A stretch of DNA of 45,062 nt from Conidiobolus incongruus B7586. Its lineage: Eukaryota; Entomophthoromycota; Entomophthoromycetes; Entomophthorales; Conidiobolaceae. The stretch lies in the NCBI GenBank assembly GCA_000697335.1, contig JNEM01010040.1, forward strand, positions 1 to 45,062, given 5' to 3'. Shown in pieces: positions 1-11,360 of the stretch (position 1 is the stretch's first letter; each line of letters opens with the position of its first letter). The notes under the pieces were generated by a model that was not told the DNA's origin, ran no database searches, and saw only the letters and a list, made by a program, of their open reading frames with translations. The translations under genes were made by a program, and so were the position numbers.

Positions 1-425
1 ATTATTTTTATTTAGTTTTTAAAAGAAAATCTATTAATTATAAATTTTATATTAATTTTAACTAATATTATTTATATAGTTTGATTATATTTATTATTTT
101 ATTTAAAATATATAAATTAAAATGATAAATAATTTTTTGACTATAAATAATTAGAAAAACATAATATATTATATATATTCATTATATTATAACTTACATA
201 ATTATATTTATTTTAGGTAATTAAGAAAATAATCATATAAGAGGTAATTATCTATATATAAGTTTAATTAAAGTATTAATTATTAAATTTCATTTTTTGA
301 TAATAAATTATATTTTAAAGATTAAAGTTTTATTAAAGATATGGCAAAAAATTATTAATATAGGAGAGTATTAATTTTATATTATATATTTATTTATTTT
401 TATTCTCAAAAAAGTCACTATTTAA
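1..425 (+). repeat. AT-rich dispersed repeat, copy 1 (cut by window start)
   Basis: This stretch shares recognisable sequence, in the same order, with 28550-29069 and with the reverse complement of 44555-45062. Shared landmarks are a TAGTTTTTAAAAGAAAAT block near position 13, a GGTAATTAAGAAAA-like block near 216, and a GCAAAAAATTATTAATA block followed by GAGAGTATTAATTTTATATTATATATT near 344-390. It has no open frame and no visible terminal repeats. The left end is missing from the window. The class is unknown; the match is by eye and diverged. Confidence 0.55.
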
Positions 426-2068
426 AATCTAGATTAATAAGTAAAAATATCTTAGTGTAAACAACTTTTAAAAAGAAATTTTGAAATTTCAAATTATTTA
501 ACAAACTAATATCCTTTATTATAAATCATTATTAAACAAAATTTATCATGTTATGGGATTAAGTCTAATATATTTTTATAATTATACTGTGCCTTGCAAT
601 ATGGTGACAAGGGTTCTGATTGGGGATTATAGATCATTTGCCAAAACTCTTACTACCATTTTGAACAGCACTTTATAATAAATCTAGGATTTAAAAATTT
701 AGATAAATATTATTACTTGAAGCTTATATTATATTATCAAATTGACAAACTAAATCAAACTTCTCTAAAATACATTTCAACTCTAATAAATAAAAAATTT
801 GTTTGTTGCCTGAATTTCGTCATAAAATGATATTTGAATTTCTAAATTAAATATCAACCAATTATAATAGATAAAGAGTGACTATCTAAAAAATATAACC
901 GAGTGACATCACTAATCATATGTTATTTTGATCTCCTTTGTTCTGATAATATTTTTGAATATTATGTAAATAAAGAAGTAACTTATGATTTTTTTACCAC
1001 CCGCAATTTTATAAAAATTTGCGAGGGATATCTTGTCATATTTATATTTATATATTAATCCTAATTTTAATATTTGGGTAATTTCATATTTCAATCTTAA
1101 CTATAAAATTTACCAATAAATTTTAACCGAATTTGACATTATTGAATTTCTATCTGATTATCATATGAAGTTCAAATATATTAGTTCTTAATCAATTGTC
1201 AGCTTTACATTTTACTCTCCATAGTTATATTTTAAAAAATTATTTGGATAATTTATTAAAGTATCTATCTTGATCAAAATAATGAACCATTTTAGTAAAA
1301 ATTATAGCATTATATTATTAAATTTTAAATATAGTTTGAATAGGTATTTGATATAATAATAAGTAGCAATTTGAGTTCTGATTACGTAATTATTCATAAT
1401 GATAATATGAAATTATATTTTAAATTAGAAATATCATTAGTTAAACCTATTATTTGAATAATTATCATCTGTGAAAAAGTAAAATAATAGAAATAATTTA
1501 ATAGATAAAACTGTATCTATATATTAGATACTCATTTTGAAACAATTAAGATATTTATTTAATACCAGTAGCTTAGTATGATTTATAGTTTTCGAAGATA
1601 GACCAAAATTATTTCTATAAATTGATTAAATATTGACTAGGAGTCAAATATCCATTTAATTTTTTAAAATAAATAATTTCAAAATCATATGAATATGAAT
1701 TAATTAATTTTAAATACTATAAAAATATGAGGATATTATATTTGATAATAAGTACAACCTTTGTATTATATAAATCAATAGGGCATCTAATCATTGATAT
1801 AATAGATACTTATCTTTAACATGCATTTTTAAAACAATTTTCAGCCAATTTTGTGGCATATTTGTTTAGTATATAAAATCGCCCTTGAATCCAATCAACA
1901 CTTGAATTTGGTAATAGATGATTAAAACGAACCTTAAAACTCATATATTTATAATTTATTATGCGCTTAACATTTTCAGGACTTAATATAATTTTAAGAT
2001 TAATATAATATTAAAATATTAAAAAAAAATACATTTAATTAATGTATGAATTGGGAATTGGATGGAGG
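426..2068. other. AT-rich intergenic spacer
   Basis: No gene can be supported here. Most of it is very AT-rich. One patch at about 590-680 is clearly less AT-rich and holds a 25-codon open frame from ATG 601 to TAA 678, beginning MVTRVLIGDYRSFAKTL. That may be a coding relic but is too short to name. The minus-strand frame at 912-1094 is lysine/isoleucine-rich and looks like chance. Confidence 0.5.
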
Positions 2069-2200
2069 TTTTATTGGACTTAATCAAAATTAATTCCAAA
2101 TATTAATCCAATAAAATGCAAGTCCCTTAATGAAAAAAGGAAATTGTCAAATGATCACTCATCCAATGCTAGTCATGCCTTTTCCAAAAACCTATATAAG
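2069..2200 (+). promoter_or_regulatory. Likely core promoter of the Lon gene
   Basis: Two CCAAT boxes lie in opposite orientation as arms of an imperfect inverted repeat: TTTTATTGGACT at 2069-2080 and AATCCAATAAAA at 2105-2116. Another CCAAT is at 2163-2167. A TATA-like element, TATATAAG, lies at 2193-2200, about 70 bp before the start codon. The spacing fits a fungal RNA polymerase II promoter, but no transcription start can be read from sequence alone. Confidence 0.45.
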
Positions 2201-2268
2201 CTTCATCTTTTTCATTTATTCATTTTAATTTTCTCATTGATACCATTACCCATTGCTCAATTCAAAAT

Positions 2269-4982
2269 ATGTCCAATTTACCCTCTACCCTACCTATTCT
2301 ACCCACTTTCAATAAAGTATTGTTCCCTGGACTTATTGTTAAATTACATATTGCAGCAGATCCCAAATTACTAAAAGCTGGGACCGGTGCGAATAAAGGA
2401 AGTCCGATGATAAATTATTTGTTTGAAAGTTTTAAAAATAGTCCCCACCAAGTTACTTTAGCTTGTGCCCCTGTTTCTGTTGATAATGTAAAATCTTCTA
2501 ACTCTCCAGATTATTATAACGAATTCAATTTTGATAAATTAAAATCAGCATTAATTAATTCTTACGTGTGTTCAGCCAAAATTATCTCTATTACTCCTTC
2601 TAACTTAATTAAGGATGGATTCTTACTCGTGTTGGAAGGTAATTTATATTTACAATATTTTTCATTTTGAAATTAACTTGGCTTTCTTTAAGGTGTCTCA
2701 AGAGCTCAAGTAACTAAAGTCGTTTCAAATGACCCGGACTTACCAAGAGTAAATTTGAAGTATATTCCAGAACAAGGTAAATGAATTAGCTTAAATTTTA
2801 TTGTGTTTAATAAAAACTAACTGGATTAATTTAATATTAGCTTCTGGTACTTTAGATACCGAAGGAAAAGTATTATATGCTCAACTCAAATCCCATGCTA
2901 GGGATATTATTGCCAACCTGAAAGAATTACGTTTGCCGCTATTGGTAGCAAATCAGCTTAGACAGTTAATCGACAAATCTTCAGCTGCATTGCTCTGTGA
3001 TCTATTGGTCACTTTATTGGATTTGAAATTTGAAGACCAGTTAGTTATTTTCAATGCTATTAACCTGAATCAAAGATTAAAACTAGCAATTGAATTAGTC
3101 AAAACTGATTTACAGGTAAATCTAAAATTAATTTTATTTGCTATTTATCTAACCACTATTGCTATTTATATAGGTTTTAAAAAATAAAGCAAAGGAAAGA
3201 ACTTATAATAAATCTACCGCCATTGGTCGTATCAAATCTGTAAGTTAAATAACACTATATAACAGATTTGATTTAATCATTTATGTTTAGAATCGATCTA
3301 AGCATTGGAGCGATCAGGCCGAGAGCGAAGATGATAATGATCTTGCCGATTTAAAATCCAAACTATCTAAAACTCAACTACCCGAAGAAGTTCAGATCAT
3401 TGTAGATAAAGAAATGAAGCGACTCAAGGCAATGCAACCATCTATGGCTGACTATCAAGTGATTCGCAATTATTTAGAAACTCTATCAGAAATTCCTTGG
3501 AATATCTCTTCCCCTGAAGTAATCGATATTGCTAAGGCCAAACAGCAATTGGATAGCGATCATTTCGGCATGGATAAGATTAAGAAGAGAATTTTGGAAT
3601 ATTTGTCAGTTTGTAAGCTTAGAAAGGATATGAAGGGTCCCATCATCTGTCTCGTAGGACCTCCTGGTGTCGGTAAAACCTCTTTGGGAAAATCCATTGC
3701 TAATGCTCTTGGAAGGAAATTCCATCGTATATCCTTGGGTGGTATACGAGATGAAGCAGAAATTCGAGGACATCGCAGAACTTACGTTGGTTCAATGCCT
3801 GGTGTGATCATTCAAGGTTTAAAGAAATGCGGTGTCAATAATCCTGTTTTCCTTTTGGATGAGGTTGATAAACTCTGCAATGGATCCCATCAGGGCGATC
3901 CTGCTGCTGCTTTATTAGAAGTATTGGATCCTGAACAGAATAACACGTTTGTTGATCATTACATTAATACTCCCGTTGATTTGAGTAAAGTGCTCTTCAT
4001 TGCTACCGCTAACGTTTTGAGTAATATGAGCGCTCCTCTGTTGGATCGTATGGAAGTTGTTGAATTGTCTGGATATACAATTAACGAGAAACGGCATATT
4101 GCTAAAAATCATTTAATTCCTAAGCAAGTTCAATCCCATGGTCTTACAAATGAATTATTTGAGGTGCCAGATGATACCCTTGGCGTCGTTATTTCTAGAT
4201 ATACTAGAGAAGCTGGTGTTCGAAATTTAGAAAGAACTATTGCTGCTTTATGTAGAGCAAAAGCTATGGACTACTCTCAGATCAATGAAGGTGATAAATT
4301 CGATAAGATTGTACATATTGACGATTTGGAGAATATTTTGGGTATTCCAAGGTTCCAGGAACGATTGGCAGACCAGAAACTTTTACCTGGTATGGCTATT
4401 GGAATGGTATATTCACAATCAGGATCTGGTGCCATTATGTTCTTAGAAGCTACTCAAATGCCAGGCACTGGAAAACTTGTTTTAACAGGAAAACTGGGTG
4501 AAGTTTTAAAGGAATCTGCCCAAATTGCACTTAGCTGGACCAAATCAAATGCTTATCATTTGGGACTGTGCCCTGATCCATCCACCAATCTTTTAGAAAA
4601 TTTGGATATTCATATTCATTTACCTGAAGGCGCAACTCCAAAAGATGGTCCTAGTGCCGGTATTACTCTTGTCAGTGCTTTGGTTTCCTTATTTTCTAAA
4701 ACCTCACTCCCCTCATATTTATCAATGACAGGAGAAATTTCATTAAGGGGCAAGGTATTGCCTGTAGGGGGAATTCGTGAAAAGGTGATCAGTGCACATC
4801 GTGCAGGGATTAAAACAATAATTTTACCCGAAATGAATCGCAAAGATGTGAATCACCAAGATTTACCTGATGAAGTTTTCCAAGATATTCAATTTTACTT
4901 TGTATCTCACATTACTCAAGTATTGGAAATTTTATTCCAAAAGAAATTTAAATCCAAATTAGATTTAATTTCAAGACTTTAA
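2269..4982 (+). CDS. LONP2: Peroxisomal Lon protease (LONP2/Pln type)
   Basis: ATP-dependent serine protease for peroxisomal matrix quality control. Exons 2269-2638, 2693-2776, 2841-3115, 3174-3239 and 3291-4982 join in frame to 828 aa, close to the family's usual length. The N-terminus (LPILPTFNKVLFPG) starts the Lon N-domain directly, with no mitochondrial presequence. Walker A GPPGVGKT is at residues 388-395 and Walker B FLLDEVDKL follows. The proteolytic Ser-Lys dyad is S720 (in KDGPSAG) and K763 (in GGIREK), 43 residues apart as in E. coli Lon. The protein ends in SRL, a type-1 peroxisomal targeting signal. ATG 2269 is chosen because it directly precedes the conserved domain. All four introns are GT-AG and 51-64 nt. 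The downstream neighbour is convergent. The peroxisomal rather than mitochondrial paralogue is supported by the missing presequence and the SRL end. Confidence 0.93.
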
Positions 4983-6082
4983 TCATTTTGTATAATAAAA
5001 TTGTTGTTTCTTTTTAATATAGCTATGATCATTAAATTCATTGATAATTTCTAATAAAAAATTGATCTTTGGCTATCATACTGTTCAATTTTAATAATTT
5101 ATTTTTGTTAAATTATCAAGTTATCGTAAAAATCAACCATAAATATCTAGATATACAAAAAACGAATAAATGATTTCCTTTCAAAAACTCATATATAGCT
5201 TAATTAAAAAAAATAAAAATATTAAAATTGTGATAAAATTTTAATTAACAAAATATAGTGATTGAAATTATTTTAAATTCATTAAACAATGATTTGTCGA
5301 GTTATCATGAAAAATTCAAAGAAAATTAATCATTATAAAATCAAATTTTCAAAAAATATTTCTTATATAATTATGGTCTTATAAATATCATATTCTGAAA
5401 TATTTCAGTTAGTATTTTCTCTTAAAAATCTGGTCTATAAATTTTAGAATAATAAAAATATACAGCTATATCAAATATAAGTTTGATTTTTTTTGAATAG
5501 ATGTAATTGGATATAAATTTTTAAATGTTGAGCTACTATTTCTTCATTACATTAAATATAATTTTGATTGTATAATATTTAATACTGATCATTATAATGA
5601 CTCCTACGGAGAAATCATATATTTATGAATAGATTTTTCTGTCATAGTAAAATTGTTTTTCCAAAATTACTTATTTAAAAAGTAAGTATTGATAACATTA
5701 CATAGATTTTTGTTATGTAATATTCCCTTTTTAAAAACCAAATTTTGCAGTAATATTAGCAAACTATAAATGAAATTGATTCATTAATTTAGAAATATGT
5801 CTTTAAACTCAATAAATATTAAGAATGATCAAGTTTTAAAATTAAAATAAAGAAAATATAGATACTTGATAAAGTATAGAAAGATTAAAAAAATCAAAAA
5901 TATTATCATTAAATAACAAATAGTGCATTCAATAAAATTTATTAAAGCTAAAACTGCATCATAGTAAAAATTGATACTAAATCTTACAAATACTAATTAT
6001 TCAAAAAAGTTTATGAGCTATAATGATAGTGTAATTTTGATTGTTTTTGAATTTGCAGCAATTCAAAATAAATAATGCGTTT
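4983..6082. other. Intergenic spacer between convergent genes
   Basis: About 1.1 kb of AT-rich DNA between the 3' ends of the Lon and Ufd4 genes. AT-rich 3' sequences resembling polyadenylation signals occur just after each stop. I see no open frame, RNA gene or repeat family member. Confidence 0.6.
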
Positions 6083-9000
6083 TTATGAGAGATCAAAGCT
6101 ACGTTGACCTTCCTCGATGGCTTGGAGGAGTCGCATCTTCAAAACCTCTCGGGAGGAGTATTGGGGAAGTTTGAAGTAATTTCTGCATGTCATAACAGAT
6201 GGAAGATAGTCGTCCGAAGTGAGTGGGAATTCGGGGTCTTTGCGAACTATAGTGAAGATTGGATTCAGAGCTTTGAAGCCACCAATCGGGAGACGTGGAC
6301 TTCCTGTGACGAATTGAAGGAATAGTCGCTTTTGAGCTTGGTCAAAGTTAGAGAGTGTCTCAAGGAATTGGGTGATAATGGGACTTGCCATGGTGTATCC
6401 GTGGTTGGTTTGAATACTTTCAATGAGGGTAGCCAAACTCCAGTCTTCCTGGTCGCCACTGCCCAAAAGATTGGAAATTTCGTCATCGGTGAATATTTTC
6501 ATGTATTTAACATCTGAATAAATGTTAAAGCCTTCGGTAAATGCATCGATTGCCCATTGAATACCGATAGTCAAAGTCCAGTCGAGCACAAGATCAAAGT
6601 ATTCCTTAATATTTTTGGATGAAACATCAGAATGTGAAGTATCTAGTTGAATATCATTATAACCTGGGATCTCAAAACTGAGGCCTAAATTATCAATTTC
6701 ACTAGCTGTTGGAGAGTTGCTGAGTTCATAAAGACCATTCAAAGATTGGTAGGTCATAGGATCAATGGTTGAAAGTAATTTCAGCTTTTGCTCCAATGTA
6801 GTAAGAGGGACTTGAGATGTATTAAAAGTCCCAAATACTTTGCGAATGAAATGATGATTCAAAGGTAAATCTATAATACGATTATCAGCTAAAGCCTTGG
6901 CCACCAAGCCTCCAAGGAGCCTCATATGTTGATATTTCTTTATGTGGCTTGGGTTATCGGGGTTGAATTGAAGAGGTCGAGGAAAGAGTCCTTTTTGGTT
7001 ATACACATACTCAGAAGAGTTGTTCAAGCTACTATCCACACGCCACAGGTCATACTGAATCATTTGCAATTCTTGGAATGAGAGGGAGAAAAACTCACTA
7101 GTAGGACCTCGACCTGTTCCAACTTCGCCAGTGAATTGGATTTCTAGAATTGCATCCTTGGAAGCCAAAGAATGCAGGATACTTTGAGCATTGGCCAGAA
7201 TATCTTCTCTAGTGATTTGTCGTTTGCAACGATGAAATCGAATTTCAGAATGGCGTTGAGAAAGGTTTCTGTGAAGAATGCTAATTGGGTTGGATGTAGG
7301 TAAAACTGATTTTTTGCGCAAGACCCAAGCAATTGCAGAGTTAATACCAAATGCAGAAGATTTGACGAACTCAAAACGTGTGCTAAAAGGTAATAAAAAT
7401 GGATATTCGGTAATGATAGTGGTACACCAACTGGGAAGATATTTGGTGACTGCAAGAAAATCTTCTCCCAATTGACGGTTCACCTTAGATGTGAGCCTCG
7501 AATTGATAAATGCTTTGGATTCAATTACATCTTGGAAAATATTTAGCGAGTTGGAATAATTGGATCTGTCAAACTGGCTGAGATAAGGTAGATATACCAT
7601 TTGGCTTTCATATGCAATCCTGTTGAAGATTTGAATCAAATCTATAATGTTTTTGCAAGATATGGGCTTAAATATATTTAGCTTATCAGTAAATTCGCTC
7701 TTTGAAGAATTGATTTGATCTGCCTCTTCACGAGAAATCTTCTTGTAGCGTAACGTTGGTGTAGATGTGCTAAGACGCATGTTGGGATTGTCACTAACCA
7801 AGCGCTTATAAGCTAAACAGTAGATCTGATAAATAGAGATATCACTAGGAACAGGAATATCGTTTAAATAAATTTGAACACAATTTTCATTTTGCTCACG
7901 TTTTAGAATGTTGGCATAGGATGAAGAGCTAGAGCTTGGTTGGTTAGATTTAGAAGAGGATTGGATGTCACGAGAGATTTCAATATCCACGGGAGATCGA
8001 CTGGATGATTGATGCGATGAACTAGAAGCGCCAGGCTTATGTCTTTGATAGGATTGGATATATTCTGCTAGAACTCTAACGGTGAATCTGGAAAGAATCT
8101 TGGTCATATATGATGGTGCTTGATCTTCATCAACAGGCTCAACTAAGATACGCAGTTGGTGATCCAAGTTACTCAAAGTAAAGGGGTGATGATAGGGAAC
8201 AAGTTTGGGAGATTGGTGAACAAAATCTTCTGCAAGATCTAACTGCGATTGCAAGTAGGAAATCAAAGTAGAAAAGAATTTAGGATATTTCAAGCATGTG
8301 GTGAAAACAGCAAGATATCTTTTCGAGACCTTGGGTTTAGAAGATTCATGTTTGAGACATTCAAGAAGTGTATCAAATATTTGGCTGATCCTCAATTCAA
8401 AGTTAGTGGGTTGATCGAAATCCTTATACTGACCAAGTAATAGCTTAGCAAAAGTATCAATACTTTGTTCAAATTTAGACTGAGTATTATTAATAGAGAA
8501 ACGGTCCTTCAATTTACTGAGCAACTGAGAAATTTCAGAGCACTGAGTATTAAAGAACTGAGATGATAGGTGGTCAACTCGGAAAAGAATATTCTTGACC
8601 AAATCTGGCTTTTCTTGTGGTGGAATATTATTATAGCCAGCTGCAGATAAGGGATTAGCCATCATACGGTTCATGATAGCAAATAGTTCAGATTGACTTG
8701 GAATACCATGATGCGACTGGTCAAACTCTGCTCTGGATCGTGATATCAGTGAATGAAGGTCGACTAATGAATGGGTGGTGTTCTGGGCAGAACTGGAAGA
8801 TTCATTATTAGTAGTTGTTTCAGTAGTATTTTGTTTATCTTGATCACTCTCGGATTTAGATACCTGATACACATTACTCATCTTTTCAATCTCATAAAAA
8901 ACGCCTTCTCTTGATAACTTAGTATTATAATCGCTTATTTTACATAATAGGATTTGGGTAATCTGTAGCCCACGGATTGCTAAGTAAGGATGCTCATGTT

Positions 9001-11360
9001 TGTTAAATATCATGGAGAGGAATTCTCCAAAATTAATGGAATGAAGCACGTGATTGGGGTTTTGAGGATTTGAAAAGTGTATCGATTTGAGTAATATGGT
9101 GAGGATCTTATAACGAACGTTAGAGTCATTACAAGTGGGATATGCTTCGATAAGGACAGGAAGCATCTTTTCAGTGAACTTTTCAATTAGACTGATGTGA
9201 CTGGAGTCAAACTTATTCTTGTATGCTTCTTCAGGATCTTCAAGGTTCTCCGAATTGGGTTCATAGTAATTGGAACCTAACTTTTCAGGATCTAATGAAA
9301 ATATACCAGTTGCTGGAAGTGTAGGAAGAAGACTGAACGCTAAATCCAGTATATCTGAAGTCTGATTTAAATCTTTAGAAGACATCGTATTAAACACCAT
9401 ACGCGATATCGAAGATGAATTAGTTTCAACTGAACCTCCTGTTGGATTTGATCCTACGAAATAAAAGTAAAGTATATCAAGAATACCAGATTCCATTAAA
9501 TGAATTGATATGGAATCTGATCTCCTTGAAATATCCGTAAACATCTTGATAATCCTACTATTAGGACGAAAGTTATTCTGTTGTTCAAAGTTGGGTTTGA
9601 GAAGATTAATAAGATTCGTTCGTATTGATTCATTTAATAAATTCGACAAATTATCTGGATCTTCTTTGAATGGATCAATAATTCGAGTAATACAAAGACA
9701 AGCGTTTTCAACTACTATCTTGTCAGGAAACTCAAGAACTCTCTCTAATATTGGCATAACTTCAAGAATCATTGGTAAATGCTCAGATTTTAACATTCGA
9801 CAAGAATAAGCTGCAGCTTGAGAAGCGTGTCGTTGAGCATCAGTACTGAAGAAATCAATATATCTTAAAAGCGAAACCAAGCCACCATGTTCGACAACTT
9901 GGTCAGGAAATTCTTGAGATACTTTTTCCATACATTTGAGAACTTCTTCAGCCTGTTCAATGTATTCAATTTGATTTAATTTTTCAATAAATAATGGCAA
10001 TGCACCATTTCGAACAATTAAGCGTGATAAACTGGGAACACCTTCCATTAAAGCGTCCAAACAACGCAGGGCAGAAATAACCTTATCAATTTGTGCAGTT
10101 TCTGTAGCCATGCCGAATTCAGCATCTTCCAATCCAGTATAAAAGCCATCTTGGTTGGATTTGATATGATTAATCAATAAAGGGATGAGAGTATTATATC
10201 CTGAATAATTCGACATGGTTTCTTCAGTATTCATTTGTAGAAATAGACTAATTTGTTGCAATATTAAATTTTGTGTTTCGCTATCTGGAGCTTCAGAAAG
10301 TTGTGATTTTAATAATTCTAATTCTGTTGCAAAAGAACGAGAATTGTCCATGCCACCAGTATTAAATGATCCACTCGAGTGATGGCTGGACATATAACGG
10401 ATATTGCGTTCAGGATACAAGTCATCTCCAAGGTGTTCGTCGTCGTCTTCATCATCATAGTCATATTCGTCGATATCTTCATCTATATCGTCATTTTCGC
10501 TCCCTTCTTCATCATGGTTCATTTCATCATTGCCACTATCTTCTTCATCATGATCCATTTCGTCATTATCTGAATTTTGATGTCCAAATAAATGGATATC
10601 AGTATCTTGTAAATCATTATCAGAGTTATCATCGATGATGATCGGTTCGGCGGATTCATTCAAGTCATTGTCAGCTATTCCATCAAAATAATTAGTATCA
10701 TAATGAAAGGACCCATTTTTAAACTAAGAAAATAATAAAAACATACCAGAATTATTGTTGAAAGAGTTGACTAAATCAATAGCTTGGGTGAAGGATAGGC
10801 GATTAGTGGAAGTTGTAGTAGCATTTCGGGAAGTTTGGTCAACTTCTTGGTTATCTTGATAAACTGTAAATGTTTCCGATCGATTAACCCTAGAATTGGA
10901 AGAATTTATTGGGTTATAAATATTTCCCGGTCTTAAAATTTCAAAATGTTAATAATTTTGAAAGAGAATGAATCTTAAATACTTACAAATTTTGATCAGA
11001 CTCGAAAGAGTGAGATTGATCTTGAGACATAGACAAATGATCAGAGTTTAAAATATTCGAATGACGGTTTGAGCGAGTTTTCCTTGGACTCTTTTGGGAT
11101 TTACTCACAGGTGAAAGGGTTCGATTTCTTTTGTTGGCAGATCTTAATACAGGAGGGGAATGTCTACGTGACGAATACCTATTAATAAATTGAAAACTTT
11201 GTTAGTTCACTGGAATATTAATTTAATAGTAATTTTTAAAGGAATGTAAATTTGAATTGAGAAGAAAAAGCTGGACCGGGGAATACCTTGAGGGTTTTCT
11301 ATTGGAATTGGTTTGAGAGTTAGAGTTGGTAGAAGTGTTATAATTATTTTCTGAATCCAT
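6083..11360 (-). CDS. UFD4: HECT-type E3 ubiquitin ligase, Ufd4/TRIP12 family
   Basis: Transfers ubiquitin to substrates in the ubiquitin-fusion-degradation and N-degron pathways. Exons on the minus strand are 11360-11287, 11178-10987, 10931-10747 and 10674-6083, giving 1680 aa. After a Ser/Asn-rich, basic N-terminus (RRHSPP, KRNRTLSP) comes a strongly acidic stretch at about residues 165-220, then ARM-like helical repeats (about 250-650), low-complexity Ser-rich linkers, and a C-terminal HECT domain (about 1290-1680, from ILEIQFTGEVGTGRGPTSEFF). The catalytic Cys is C1647 in PSVMTCRNYFKLP, 34 residues from the end, the same spacing as in yeast Ufd4 and human TRIP12. The intron at 10675-10746 (72 nt) uses a TACTAAT branch site; intron 1 is long (108 nt) and bounded by an 8-bp direct repeat. 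ATG 11360 is the first in-frame Met reached by the exon model. The identity is very secure; the N-terminal exons are less so. Confidence 0.92.
11173..11288 (-). repeat. 8-bp direct repeat at both ends of Ufd4 intron 1
   Basis: On the plus strand GAATACCT occurs at 11173-11180 and again at 11281-11288. Read on the coding strand this is AGGTATTC spanning both splice junctions of a 108-nt intron (11179-11286), so donor and acceptor sides are identical for 8 nt. The repeat distance equals the intron length. Confidence 0.7.

Noticed and set aside
2144-2374. Open frame overlapping the start of Lon in another frame
   Set aside because: It runs through the CCAAT/TATA region and the first Lon exon with no domain. 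The Lon frame has clear family sequence.
10366-10638. Antisense His/Arg/Ile-rich open frames opposite the acidic stretch of Ufd4
   Set aside because: They are the complement of Asp/Glu codon runs and have no independent support.
10724-10746. A 23-nt intron at the start of the last Ufd4 exon (donor GTATGT, nearest TTCTTAG)
   Set aside because: That splice gives an immediate in-frame stop. The 72-nt choice ending at 10675 keeps frame and has a TACTAAT branch site.
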